From: Pontibacter cellulosilyticus
Lineage (GTDB): Bacteria > Bacteroidota > Bacteroidia > Cytophagales > Hymenobacteraceae
Assembly (NCBI RefSeq): GCF_014306105.1
Contig: NZ_JACRVF010000001.1
Location: 434,001 to 498,000 of the forward strand
DNA: 64,000 nt
Direction of reading: 5' to 3'
Shown: piece by piece, positions 36,402 through 45,453 of the stretch
How the letters are laid out: every line of letters starts with the position of its first letter
Position numbering within the stretch: position 1 is the first letter of the stretch
Position numbers and translations under genes: made by a program
The notes under the pieces: model-generated
What the model was told of the DNA's origin: nothing
Databases searched by the model: none
The model's input: the letters and a program-made list of their open reading frames with translations, nothing else

Positions 36402-36434
36402 TCTTTAGATATTTATTGATAGAGCCGTACATCA

Positions 36435-37565
36435 ATGGTAGGAACAGGACAGGAAAAGTTGATATTTCATAAATTAGCAAGTGTGTTTATAAGAGCTATA
36501 AAGAAAATTTCACGTGTTTCTACTACAATGTATTTGTACCTGAAGTACAGGTTTTATCTATATGGTTTAGAAAGACAAAGTTTTAGCAATAAGAATGTGG
36601 TCCTTTTTTTTATGCATCCTGACGAGGACGTTAAAGCGGGGGGTATACTTTCTATTTATTTTATTATTGATAAATCTGAGAAGATCTTGGAAGATGCGGT
36701 TGTTCTTCCAGTTACGCTGTCAAAGTTACCTGGTTACACTAGGGTTGCCTGGTTTGAAAACAAGTGGTTTATCTATAACTTATATTATATAAACAAAAGT
36801 CTTCAAAAGGCGGATACTATTTTATTACATGTTCCTGAGGTATTTTTCAACCTATTTTGTGAATTGATAAAAGAGCATCAACTTTTTGAATTAGCAAAAA
36901 AGATTAGAGTAAATATACTTAATCAGAACGAGCAGCTTATACCTTCAAAGGCTTTAATTGAGGCGAATAAAAGGATGTTTTGTTCGCTAACAATGACTTT
37001 AGCATTTGAGGCAAATACAAAAAATATCTATGAGTATTTAGACAAGAAGCCATATTTTATAAGTGCCTGGTTTTACAGCTATACAGTAGAAAATAGTTGT
37101 TATGAAGAAAAAGAGAATATATGTATAATTTCTCCTGACCCGAATCCTTATAAAATGGAAATTGTAAAGATGTTGAATGATGAGCTTCGATTACAATGTA
37201 TAGAAGTTACTAATATGGCGTTTAGTGACTTTCAATTACTTCAGAAAAGAGCTAAATGGAGCATTTCTTTTGGTGAAGGTTTTGATAATTATTTTGCCGG
37301 AGCATTTGTAAAATCTGGTGTTGGATTCAGTGTTTATAATTCTATATTCTTCCCCAAAAGTTTTGATAGTGGCTCTTTACCTGAAACCATTTTTGTAACC
37401 TATGAGGATATGAGAGAAAACATTGTGAAGGCTATTAAGAGTCTCGACAATAAAACCTCATATGAAAAGTATGTTACTCAAGTCAAGCCATTGATTCTGG
37501 AACACAGTTCACCTGAGAAGGTTGAAGAAGCTTTAAAACATTTTTATGCCAACGAAATAAGTTAA
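36435..37565 (+). CDS. Unrecognised protein of the polysaccharide locus, possible GT-B glycosyltransferase
   Basis: 376 residues I do not recognise with confidence. Features: a basic N-terminus (HKLASVFIRAIKKISR), then VVLFFMHPDEDVKAGGILSIYFI, an alternating strand/helix pattern, ENICIISPDPNPYKMEIVKML in the middle as the start of a second Rossmann-like half, and WSISFGEGFDNYFAGAFVKSG towards the end, where GT-B enzymes usually bind the nucleotide sugar. No signal peptide or membrane helix. The two-half layout and position among glycosyltransferase genes suggest a GT-B enzyme, but this is inference. AT-rich. Confidence 0.6.
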   Translation: MVGTGQEKLIFHKLASVFIRAIKKISRVSTTMYLYLKYRFYLYGLERQSFSNKNVVLFFMHPDEDVKAGGILSIYFIIDKSEKILEDAVVLPVTLSKLPGYTRVAWFENKWFIYNLYYINKSLQKADTILLHVPEVFFNLFCELIKEHQLFELAKKIRVNILNQNEQLIPSKALIEANKRMFCSLTMTLAFEANTKNIYEYLDKKPYFISAWFYSYTVENSCYEEKENICIISPDPNPYKMEIVKMLNDELRLQCIEVTNMAFSDFQLLQKRAKWSISFGEGFDNYFAGAFVKSGVGFSVYNSIFFPKSFDSGSLPETIFVTYEDMRENIVKAIKSLDNKTSYEKYVTQVKPLILEHSSPEKVEEALKHFYANEIS

Positions 37566-37592
37566 TTTACTTTACTATTATCGGATTCAATC

Positions 37593-37682
37593 GTGGTTTC
37601 TATTATAGTACCTAATTACAATCATTCCTCATTTCTTGAGCAAAGCAACTCTAATGAGGATAATATAACAGAGTATAAAATT
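37593..37682 (+). pseudogene. 5' remnant of a GT2 glycosyltransferase gene
   Basis: From GTG 37593 the frame reads VSIIVPNYNHSSFLEQ, which is the classic first strand and helix of a GT2 enzyme. It then runs through about 13 unrelated residues straight into a second, complete GT2 N-terminus at ATG 37683 (MSDHKITVCIATCNGEDYIEQQ). Two starts of the same fold in one frame mean the first is the stump of a lost gene. It may be translated as an extension of the next gene but is unlikely to be useful. Confidence 0.65.
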
Positions 37683-38558
37683 ATGTCGGACCATAAAATC
37701 ACAGTATGTATAGCAACTTGCAATGGAGAAGATTACATAGAGCAGCAAATAAACTCTGTAATTAATCAAACCTTTCCACCTTATGAGATAATTATTTCTG
37801 ATGATAACTCAACAGATAATACCATAGCAATTATCAGGAGAATAAAAACCAATATACCGATAAAGATATACATCAATAAACAAAGACTTGGGTTCGTTTA
37901 CAATTTTGAAAGAGCTATACAATCTGCTACTGGAGACTTTATAGCTCTTTCTGATCAAGATGATATATGGGCTAAAAATAAGCTTGAGGTGCTGGTTAAG
38001 CAAATAGGCTCACATGCTTTAGTTCATTCAGATGCTTTTTTAATTAACGAGGTTGGAGTTCTCACACACAAATCTTTTACAAAGTATTATAAAAAAGACT
38101 TATATCAACCTGTTCAAAAGTATTTTGAAGGTATAAATAATGTGACAGGATGTACTTGTTTATTTAGATCTTCTTTAAAAAGAAAAGCTTTGCCATTTCC
38201 TACTCATTTGCCTTACCATGACTGGTGGCTAGCATTAGTGGCATACAATAATGGGGGAATTAAATATGTTGAGGAACCCCTAGTAGGTTACAGGCAGCAT
38301 TGTAATAATTTTGTAGGTGCTGACAATAAGGGTACTACAATTGCAGTTGAGGCTTTCTTAGATCAAAAGTTATTATATAAAAAAGGACTTATTCATAATC
38401 AAGATTGTTTAAATCTAAGTGCAGAACAGAGAGAAGCATTATATGATAGCTTTGTTGAAAGCTTACTTCAAAAATATAAACTACAAAAGTTTATGCGCTT
38501 TAAAAAATTAATAAGTTGGACTTATAGTAAATACACTTTGATTTTAAAGAAGCTGTAG
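37683..38558 (+). CDS. GT2 family glycosyltransferase
   Basis: GT-A-fold transferase of 291 residues when started at ATG 37683. ITVCIATCNGEDYIEQQINSVINQT is the nucleotide-binding start, ISDDNSTDNT follows, and FIALSDQDDIWAKNKLE contains the metal-binding acidic motif. TGCTCLFRSSL and LPYHDWWLALVA are typical of the rhamnosyltransferase-like branch (the DWW motif). The acceptor and sugar are unknown. A 90-bp stump of another GT2 gene is joined in frame before it. 117 bp without a gene follow. Confidence 0.9.
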   Translation: MSDHKITVCIATCNGEDYIEQQINSVINQTFPPYEIIISDDNSTDNTIAIIRRIKTNIPIKIYINKQRLGFVYNFERAIQSATGDFIALSDQDDIWAKNKLEVLVKQIGSHALVHSDAFLINEVGVLTHKSFTKYYKKDLYQPVQKYFEGINNVTGCTCLFRSSLKRKALPFPTHLPYHDWWLALVAYNNGGIKYVEEPLVGYRQHCNNFVGADNKGTTIAVEAFLDQKLLYKKGLIHNQDCLNLSAEQREALYDSFVESLLQKYKLQKFMRFKKLISWTYSKYTLILKKL

Positions 38559-38675
38559 CTACAAATACGGATTTCAGGTCATAGCTCCTGATTTTAAAGT
38601 TGTACCTTTAAGCTATCTAAATTTTAAGATCATATAACTATATGATTTATCACTAACACAACCAAAGCTCTATAT

Positions 38676-39836
38676 ATGTTACGGCCAATAGCATTTTACC
38701 TTCCCCAATTTCATCCAATACCTGAGAATGATATGTGGTGGGGTAAAGGCTTTACCGAATGGACTAATGTGTCAAAGGCTAAACCCTCTTTTACAGGGCA
38801 CTATCAACCTCATTTACCTTCAGAGTTAGGATTTTATGATTTAAGGCTGCCAGAGGTACGTGAGCAGCAGGCCTTATTAGCAAAGGAGCACGGGATTTAT
38901 GGTTTTTGCTATTATCATTACTGGTTTAATGGGAGAAGAATACTTGAGAGACCATTCCAAGAAATTCTTGAATCAGGTAAACCTGATTTTCCATTTATGC
39001 TCTGCTGGGCAAATGAAAACTGGACGAGAATATGGGATGGGAGTGATAACGAGGTTCTGTTGGAGCAGAAGTATTCTGCGCAGGATGATATTGCTCATAT
39101 AAAGTCATTGCTTCCTACATTTAACGATCCGAGATATATAAAGGTAAATGGGAAACCTGTTTTTTCAGTTTACAGATCCAACAAGATTCCTGATGTAGCC
39201 GCCACAATTAAACGATGGCGAAATGAAGCAGTTAAAGCTGGATTAGAACTTTACCTTTGTCGTATAGAGAGTTTCGGAGAAAGTGGTAGTGATTATTTAA
39301 AAGATGGATTTGATGCGGCTATTCGGTTTGAACCCTTTAGCTCTAACTTAAAAGCTTATAAAGACCATTTAATTAGAAAGCATTATAATAACAAATTAAG
39401 TAGTTGGTTCATAAAATATGCTCTTTCTACGCGTGAAAGGAGAAACAAAAAGATCTCAGGTTTAACAAACCGGATAGATTATGAAGACTATGTTAATTTT
39501 ACTAAAAAGCTAAAGTCAGCAGATTACAAAGTCTATCCAGGTATAACTCCTATGTGGGATAATACTGCACGTAAAAAGAGTAGTGCTTTTATGTTTATAA
39601 ATTCTTCCCCAGAAATATATAAAGAATGGCTTAGTTTTGAAGTGGAAAGGTTTAAACCGTTTGGGCATGAAGAAAATTTCATATTCATTAATGCATGGAA
39701 TGAATGGGCGGAAGGAAACCATCTGGAACCATGTCATAAGTGGGGACGAAAGTATTTAGAAGTAACAAGAGATGTTTTCCTTAAAAGTGACGGAACTGAT
39801 AATTATAAATTACTAATGCCGAATGAAATCAAGTGA
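38676..39836 (+). CDS. WbsX-like (GH99-like domain) protein
   Basis: 386-residue soluble protein of the Glyco_tran_WbsX group, related in fold to family 99 glycosidases. Diagnostic pieces are RPIAFYLPQFHPIPENDMWW, KGFTEWTNV, GFCYYHYWFNGRRILE, MLCWANENWTRIWDG and FIFINAWNEWAEGNHLEP. Despite its name the group has a TIM-barrel hydrolase-like design; its action in O-antigen loci is not established and could be transfer or trimming. It overlaps the next GT2 gene by 14 bp, so the two are translationally coupled. Confidence 0.9.
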   Translation: MLRPIAFYLPQFHPIPENDMWWGKGFTEWTNVSKAKPSFTGHYQPHLPSELGFYDLRLPEVREQQALLAKEHGIYGFCYYHYWFNGRRILERPFQEILESGKPDFPFMLCWANENWTRIWDGSDNEVLLEQKYSAQDDIAHIKSLLPTFNDPRYIKVNGKPVFSVYRSNKIPDVAATIKRWRNEAVKAGLELYLCRIESFGESGSDYLKDGFDAAIRFEPFSSNLKAYKDHLIRKHYNNKLSSWFIKYALSTRERRNKKISGLTNRIDYEDYVNFTKKLKSADYKVYPGITPMWDNTARKKSSAFMFINSSPEIYKEWLSFEVERFKPFGHEENFIFINAWNEWAEGNHLEPCHKWGRKYLEVTRDVFLKSDGTDNYKLLMPNEIK

Positions 39837-40806
39837 TAAACCTCTTATTTCAGTTATTGTACCTGTTAAAAATGGAGATGCCTGGTTGGATAAGTTACTT
39901 CAATCAATACTTAATCAAACATTAGCTAATAGAACAGAGATTATCGTTATTGATTCTGGATCTACTGATGATACTTTATCAATCTTAGCTAATTATTCTG
40001 TAAGGTTAATATCTATTTCTCCTGAAAATTTTAATCATGGTACTACACGAAATATGGGTGTAGAATATGCAAAAGGAGAGTTTGTCGTCATGACAGTACA
40101 GGATGCTAAGCCAACTGATAATAAATGGTTGGAGCATTTGTTAAATGGTTTTGATGACACTTCGGTTGCAGGTGTCTGTGGACAACAGGTAGTACCGCAT
40201 GATCTACGGACGAATCCTGTAGAATGGTTCCGACCGATTTCACCTCCCGGTAAGCGCAAAGTCTATTTTAAATCAGAGCAGGAATTCTTGTCTTTATCTC
40301 CAAATGAACGAAAATCCTTATGTGGGTGGGATAATGTGAATGCGATGTATAAAAAAGAAATTCTGTTAAAACACCCCTTCAGAGAGGTTAGTTTTGCTGA
40401 GGATGCACTATGGGCTCATGACATATTAAAGCTTGGGTATAGTATTGTGTATAATACAAATGCTAGGGTTTACCATTACCATTACGAGACTCCTGATTAT
40501 ACTTTTAGAAGAAGCTTTACTGAACTATATCACAGGTATAAAATATTTGGTACCAGACCGGAACTACCAAAAAATGGTTTATTAACTACTTTAAGGCATG
40601 TAAAGATTTTACTTAAAGAGCAAAACATTAGTTGGCTCGAAAAATATAATTGGTTAATATTTAATTATAACAATAGAAAAGCTTCAGAGGCTTCTGTTTT
40701 TATATTTAATCAAGCGCTATCAAGAGGTGATGAAGAGCTTGAGAAACAACATGATTTTTATTGTAAAAGTGTTCCACAGGCTAATAAACCTATAACTTTA
40801 ATATGA
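39823..40806 (+). CDS. GT2 family glycosyltransferase, rhamnosyltransferase-like
   Basis: 327 residues. ISVIVPVKNGDAWLDKLLQSI starts the GT-A domain; VIDSGSTDDTLSI and FNHGTTRNMGVEYAKGEFVVMTVQDAKP follow, the last with the QDA variant of the metal motif that marks rhamnosyltransferase-like GT2 enzymes. FAEDALWAHDILKLGY is the acceptor-side acidic motif. No dTDP-rhamnose genes are in the window, so a 6-deoxy sugar such as fucose could be the donor; that is inference. It overlaps the genes on both sides (14 bp and 4 bp). Confidence 0.9.
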   Translation: MKSSDKPLISVIVPVKNGDAWLDKLLQSILNQTLANRTEIIVIDSGSTDDTLSILANYSVRLISISPENFNHGTTRNMGVEYAKGEFVVMTVQDAKPTDNKWLEHLLNGFDDTSVAGVCGQQVVPHDLRTNPVEWFRPISPPGKRKVYFKSEQEFLSLSPNERKSLCGWDNVNAMYKKEILLKHPFREVSFAEDALWAHDILKLGYSIVYNTNARVYHYHYETPDYTFRRSFTELYHRYKIFGTRPELPKNGLLTTLRHVKILLKEQNISWLEKYNWLIFNYNNRKASEASVFIFNQALSRGDEELEKQHDFYCKSVPQANKPITLI

Positions 40807-41594
40807 AAGTTAAGCCTCTTATTAGTGTTTTAATGACGTCATATAATAGGGAAGAATATATTGGAGAAGCTATAGAAAGTGTGTTAGCTTCTACTTATGA
40901 AAACTTCGAATTAATAGTTGTTGACGATAAGTCGAATGACGGAACTGTACAAACTGCAAAAACCTATGCCGCAATTGATAATAGGGTAAAGGTGTTTGAA
41001 AATGAGGTAAACTTGGGTGACTATCCTAATAGAAATAAAGCGGCCACCTTCGCTACTGGAAAGTATATTAAATATCTTGATTCAGACGATATTATTTATC
41101 CTCATGGCTTGGAGGTAATGGTGTCATGTATGGAGCGATTCCCTAGTGCAGGTTTTGGCCTTTCTTCTAAAGGTGAAGTCAAAAAGCCTTACCCAGTACT
41201 TCTATCTTCAGCTGAAGCTTACCGCGAGCACTTTAGTGGCTTTGGACATTTTGATAGAGCTCCTGGTTCATCGATTATAAGGCTAGATGCCTTTAACTCC
41301 GTTGGAGGCTTTTCAGGAAAAAGAATGATAGGAGACAATGAGCTTTGGTTTATACTAGCCAGAAACTTTCCAATGGTTAAATTTACCAGAGATCTTGTAT
41401 GGGACAGAGTACACTCTGGACAAGAATCGAAAACTGTCTACGCGAGAAAATATGACCAATTAAGACATGCAGTGATTTATGAGGCACTTACTCACAAAGC
41501 ATGTCCACTTGATGAGAAACTCAGAAGTGATATACTCAGGAGACTGAGAACAGCTAAACTAAAAAGGCTCGTAAAAAGGATATTTAAATTATAA
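40803..41594 (+). CDS. GT2 family glycosyltransferase
   Basis: 263 residues, GT-A fold. SVLMTSYNREEYIGEAIESVL, VVDDKSNDGT and KYIKYLDSDDIIYPHGLE (metal-binding DSDD) are present, and the MIGDNELWFILA segment is the acceptor-side acidic motif. It is at the short end of the family and ends with a basic helix (RRLRTAKLKRLVKRIFKL) that may lie on the membrane surface. Its ATG overlaps the previous stop (ATGA). A 31-bp gap leads to the GT4 gene. Confidence 0.9.
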   Translation: MKVKPLISVLMTSYNREEYIGEAIESVLASTYENFELIVVDDKSNDGTVQTAKTYAAIDNRVKVFENEVNLGDYPNRNKAATFATGKYIKYLDSDDIIYPHGLEVMVSCMERFPSAGFGLSSKGEVKKPYPVLLSSAEAYREHFSGFGHFDRAPGSSIIRLDAFNSVGGFSGKRMIGDNELWFILARNFPMVKFTRDLVWDRVHSGQESKTVYARKYDQLRHAVIYEALTHKACPLDEKLRSDILRRLRTAKLKRLVKRIFKL

Positions 41595-41625
41595 TTAGTA
41601 GTGCAAAGAATAAAGTAATGGATAC

Positions 41626-42882
41626 ATGCATATCTTAATTGTTCCGTCTGAAGAGTTTTTACCCAAAGACAATCATTTATTAGGCATATTTCAACGAGAC
41701 CAAGCTCAGGCTTTAGCTGATTATGGAGTGAAAGTTGGTGTAATAGGGGTATCCTTGAGGTATTCTATATTCATGATATGCAAAGCAATTGTTTATAAGG
41801 CTTTTTTATTGAAAGGCACAAATTCCCTCTATGTTTTACCATTGGCAAAGCTGTTTAAGCTCCTGTTTAAGGCCCTAGGCAGAAACATTTACTTCATTCA
41901 TGAAAAGAGCGCTAAGTATAACGTTTTGCGTGCAACTGGATTTTATTGGCCTTACCCTAACAACGATTATACTTTATATTCATGGGGTCATACTTTTGAT
42001 ATGGCGATTAAAGAATACATTTCAGAATATGGCCGACCAGATATCATTCATGCTCATAATGCTCATTTTGCGGGAATTGCTGCTAACATGTTTCATAATA
42101 ATTACAATATACCTTTTGTGATTACAGAGCACAGTAGTGAACATGCAAGAAATTTAATCCCCTCAGCTTACGTTGATAAGATAAAAAGTGCTTATAATAA
42201 TAGCTCAAATGTTATTGCTGTTAGCATGCAGTTAGGTTTGCTTTTAGAAAGCCAATATGCGCTTGACAGGTCATGTGCTATTGTGCCAAATATAATAGAT
42301 AAATTATTCGAAACACTCGATAACAACATTGGTTTCCGCCCAACAGAGACTTTTACTTTCTTGAATATAGCTTCACTTGATGAGAATAAGAACCATAAGC
42401 TCTTGATAAAAAGTTTTGCTAAATTTCATAGTAAATATACGGAATCCATACTTAAAATCATTGGTGACGGTCCACTTTATGAGGAACTGATATATTTAGC
42501 AAATGAGCTAAGCCTAACTTCTAACATTATTTTTTTAGGAAGATTATCACGAGAAGAAGTTCTCAATGAACTTTTAAGCTGTTCAACGTTTGTATTATCC
42601 AGTAATTATGAAACTTTTGGTGTAGTCTTAATTGAAGCACTAGCTTGTGGTAAACCAGTAATTGCAACAAAGTGTGGTGGTCCAGAATCAATAGTGAAGG
42701 AGTATAATGGTATGTTGATACCAACAGATTCAGAAGAAGAGCTCATATATGCCATGAAAAAAATGTATCATAGTATCTCAGAATATGATAGCCATGAGAT
42801 TAGACGATGCTGCCTTGAAAAATATGGTAGCAATGCTGTTGTTGGCTCTTTGGTAGAACACTATAATGAGATATTAAATTAA
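41626..42882 (+). CDS. GT4 family glycosyltransferase
   Basis: 418 residues, GT-B fold. The N-terminal half has HAHNAHFAGIAA and ITEHSSEHARNL, the C-terminal half NIASLDENKNHKLLIKSF, IIGDGPLYEEL and the donor-binding FGVVLIEALACGKPVIATKCGGPESI with both glutamates of the E-x7-E motif. Retaining transfer from a nucleotide sugar is expected. Its stop overlaps the start of the HisH-like gene by one base. Confidence 0.92.
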   Translation: MHILIVPSEEFLPKDNHLLGIFQRDQAQALADYGVKVGVIGVSLRYSIFMICKAIVYKAFLLKGTNSLYVLPLAKLFKLLFKALGRNIYFIHEKSAKYNVLRATGFYWPYPNNDYTLYSWGHTFDMAIKEYISEYGRPDIIHAHNAHFAGIAANMFHNNYNIPFVITEHSSEHARNLIPSAYVDKIKSAYNNSSNVIAVSMQLGLLLESQYALDRSCAIVPNIIDKLFETLDNNIGFRPTETFTFLNIASLDENKNHKLLIKSFAKFHSKYTESILKIIGDGPLYEELIYLANELSLTSNIIFLGRLSREEVLNELLSCSTFVLSSNYETFGVVLIEALACGKPVIATKCGGPESIVKEYNGMLIPTDSEEELIYAMKKMYHSISEYDSHEIRRCCLEKYGSNAVVGSLVEHYNEILN

Positions 42883-43499
42883 TGATTACCATCATTGACT
42901 ACGGAATAGGAAACTTAGGCTCATTAAATAATATGCTTAAGAAAGCGAGTGTTGCATCTGTTATTACAAGTGAACCTGAAGTAATTGAAGGGGCTGAGAA
43001 ACTTATTTTACCAGGTGTAGGCTCTTTTGATCATGGGATGCATCATCTGCTTAATTCAGGTCTGTTACCAATACTTGAAAAGAGAGTACTACAGGATAAG
43101 GTGCCTATATTAGGTGTTTGTCTTGGCGCACAATTGATGACAAGAGGTAGTGAGGAAGGCGAGTTGCCTGGATTAGGCTGGATAGAGGGTAATACTGTAA
43201 AGTTTGACAAAGCCAGGCTGCCCCAGAGTTTGAAAATTCCGCACATGGGCTGGGGTGACACTAAATTTTTGAAAGAGCATAAGTTGTTTGCAGATATTCC
43301 AGAACAGCCAAGATTCTATTATGTACACTCTTATCATTTTGCACTTGAAAGTGCGTCGGATAAACTGGCTGAGGCAAAGTATGGATATGATTTTCCGGTA
43401 GCTTTTGCGAGAGACAATATTGCAGGTGTTCAGTTTCATCCGGAGAAAAGCCATAAATTTGGTCTAAAATTGCTATATAACTTTGCAACATTGCTTTAG
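42882..43499 (+). CDS. hisH: HisH-like glutamine amidotransferase for amidino-sugar synthesis
   Basis: Class I glutaminase of 205 residues that releases ammonia from glutamine. Nucleophile Cys80 (GVCLGAQLM) and the His186/Glu188 pair (VQFHPEKS) are all intact. It resembles the HisH subunit of imidazole glycerol phosphate synthase, but its neighbours are not his genes: a HisF-like gene follows after 8 bp from the HisF ATG and a PseA/WbpG-type amidotransferase lies 2 kb on. This trio is known from Pseudomonas aeruginosa O-antigen loci, where it makes acetamidino groups. The role here is therefore ammonia supply for a sugar, not histidine. Confidence 0.88.
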   Translation: MITIIDYGIGNLGSLNNMLKKASVASVITSEPEVIEGAEKLILPGVGSFDHGMHHLLNSGLLPILEKRVLQDKVPILGVCLGAQLMTRGSEEGELPGLGWIEGNTVKFDKARLPQSLKIPHMGWGDTKFLKEHKLFADIPEQPRFYYVHSYHFALESASDKLAEAKYGYDFPVAFARDNIAGVQFHPEKSHKFGLKLLYNFATLL

Positions 43500-43507
43500 C
43501 TTTGACT

Positions 43508-44278
43508 ATGAGGAGAATCAGGGTGATCCCGATACTGTTACTTCATAATGAAGGATTAGTTAAGTCGGTTAAGTTTAAGGATTATAAGTATATAGGAGAC
43601 CCAATAAATGCGGTAAAAATCTTTAATGACAAAGAGGTAGATGAAATTGCCATTATTGATATAACTGCAACTGCGCAAAAGCGTAAACCTGATCTTGCAA
43701 GGATAAGGGCCTTGGCAAGTGAGTGCTTCATGCCAATGGCATATGGCGGAGGAATATCAGCTCTAGATGAAATTAAAAGTATATTTTACGCCGGGGTAGA
43801 GAAAATAATCTTAAATTATGCTGCGTATCAAAATATAGACCTAGTTTCAGAAGCAGCATCTATTTTTGGCAGCCAAAGTATAGTAGCGTCAGTTGATGTG
43901 AAGAAAAATTTTTTTGGCAAGTATAAGGTATACACCATGAATGGATCGGAGGCATTAACTTTAAGTCCTGAGCAGTATGCCAAACGTTTGGAAGATGCAG
44001 GAGCTGGAGAAATTTTACTAAATTCTATAGAAAATGACGGTAAGCAGAATGGGTATGATACAGAACTTATAAAGCGGGTTGCTGATGCCGTAAACATACC
44101 TATAGTTGCAGCAGGAGGGGCGGGCTCTGTACATGATTTCTATAATGCTGTGGAGGTAGGAGCCTCTGCCGTGGCAGCTGGTAGTATGTTTGTTTTCCAT
44201 GGGAGTCACCGGGCTGTGTTAATCAATTACCCTGATCAAGCTGAGTTAGCATCTAAATTGTTTAATTTGCTCGATTAG
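43508..44278 (+). CDS. hisF: HisF-like cyclase homologue lacking the first catalytic Asp
   Basis: TIM-barrel protein of 256 residues, partner of the HisH-like subunit. The ATG at 43508 (MRRIRVIPILLL) is chosen; a TTG at 43502 is less likely. True HisF enzymes start with a strand reading CLDVKDG and need Asp11; here the strand reads ILLLHNEG, placing Leu11 at that spot. The second catalytic Asp is kept (ASVDVKK), as are phosphate-loop segments (AYGGGI, IVAAGGAGS). Losing the acid catalyst makes imidazole-glycerol-phosphate formation unlikely while the barrel could still channel ammonia, as proposed for HisF2 of O-antigen loci. The alignment was made by eye. Confidence 0.88.
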   Translation: MRRIRVIPILLLHNEGLVKSVKFKDYKYIGDPINAVKIFNDKEVDEIAIIDITATAQKRKPDLARIRALASECFMPMAYGGGISALDEIKSIFYAGVEKIILNYAAYQNIDLVSEAASIFGSQSIVASVDVKKNFFGKYKVYTMNGSEALTLSPEQYAKRLEDAGAGEILLNSIENDGKQNGYDTELIKRVADAVNIPIVAAGGAGSVHDFYNAVEVGASAVAAGSMFVFHGSHRAVLINYPDQAELASKLFNLLD

Positions 44279-44282
44279 TCTT

Positions 44283-45452
44283 ATGCAAATATTGGTTTCT
44301 CTGATAAAAAATGTACTTAAACTACTTTTCCGTTATGTACAATGGAATTTTAATGGAGTCCAGACTCCAAATGGTGAAATCACTGTAGAGCGCTATTTAT
44401 TGAAAAATGAGGCTAAAAAGGCAAAATTGTTATCTATTAGCGAAACCTCAATAGTTAAAGAGAGGCTACCTGTATCGGTAAATTCCAGTTTACCAAGTGT
44501 TTTCCATAGTCTTACCAGAAGAATAGTTCCAGCGAGCTTTATACTTTCTCTACCCAATGCCAGAGTTTGGGGGGCACACGGAGCAGTTGTAAGTTATTCT
44601 AATTATTTATTGAAAGATATAACTCAGAAATTCGGAGATAAAGATAAACCGCATCTGATTTTTAATAAAATCTTTTTAAAAAAACAGGAATTTAAAAAAG
44701 GAAAGATTGCAGTTTTAGCTACTTGCGGGAGTAATGTTTATTATCATTGGCTTTTTGATGTTCTTCCCAGACTGTTCCTTTTGCAAAGAAAGTTTTCATT
44801 AGATGAAGTTGATGGAATAATTCTGGATTTTACTGATCTACCTTTTCAAAGAGAGACTCTGGAATTATTAAATTTTGATTTTAATAAACTTATTAGGAGC
44901 AATAATAATTGGGATTTTCATATTGAAGCGGAAAATCTTTTGGTGCCATCGTTGCCTTCAACTCTTGGTACAATCAATAAGTGGCAATGCGAATTCCTGC
45001 GATCTAGCTTCTTACCAAGTACCAAAACGCAGAAATTTGGCAAATATGTTTATATTAGCAGAGGTATTGTAGGTAGAAGAACAATTGCAAATGAGGAGGA
45101 ACTACTGCCATTATTGTCTAGATTAGACTTTCAGATTTTTAATTTAGAACAATTATCCTTTACAGATCAGGTTAATCTCTTCTCTAATGCAGATGTAGTT
45201 GTAGGGCCACATGGTAGCGGATTTAGTAATATTGTATTTTGCAAACCAGGAACAACAATAATTGATATCCAGCACCCTGATTATATTAATACCTGTTTTT
45301 GGATTTTAAGTAATCAGTTAAATTTATGTTATCATTTGTTTTTTGGAGAGTGTGGTAACAATAATAGTTCTTCAGACGACAATAAGAATAAAAACATCTT
45401 TTTAAACCTTGCGGATCTTGAGAAGATTCTTCAACCATTAATTTGCATTTAA
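44283..45452 (+). CDS. GT61 (DUF563) family glycosyltransferase
   Basis: 389 residues. The DUF563 core is clear: AVLATCGSNVYYHWLFDVLPRLFLL, YVYISRGIVGRRTIANEEEL, LSFTDQVNLFSNADVVVGPHGSGFSNIVFC and TTIIDIQHPDY. The HG motif in VGPHGSGF is the signature. Bacterial GT61 proteins of this kind occur in capsule and O-antigen loci; the sugar is unknown. It sits between the HisF-like gene (4 bp) and the sugar amidotransferase gene (1 bp), so it may add the modified sugar these make. AT-rich. Confidence 0.88.
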   Translation: MQILVSLIKNVLKLLFRYVQWNFNGVQTPNGEITVERYLLKNEAKKAKLLSISETSIVKERLPVSVNSSLPSVFHSLTRRIVPASFILSLPNARVWGAHGAVVSYSNYLLKDITQKFGDKDKPHLIFNKIFLKKQEFKKGKIAVLATCGSNVYYHWLFDVLPRLFLLQRKFSLDEVDGIILDFTDLPFQRETLELLNFDFNKLIRSNNNWDFHIEAENLLVPSLPSTLGTINKWQCEFLRSSFLPSTKTQKFGKYVYISRGIVGRRTIANEEELLPLLSRLDFQIFNLEQLSFTDQVNLFSNADVVVGPHGSGFSNIVFCKPGTTIIDIQHPDYINTCFWILSNQLNLCYHLFFGECGNNNSSSDDNKNKNIFLNLADLEKILQPLICI

Positions 45453-45453
45453 C

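Noticed and set aside
42882-44278. HisH and HisF as part of a histidine biosynthesis operon
   Set aside because: No other his genes are near, the HisF-like protein lacks the Asp11 equivalent, and a PseA/WbpG-type amidotransferase follows. The sugar-amidination reading fits better.
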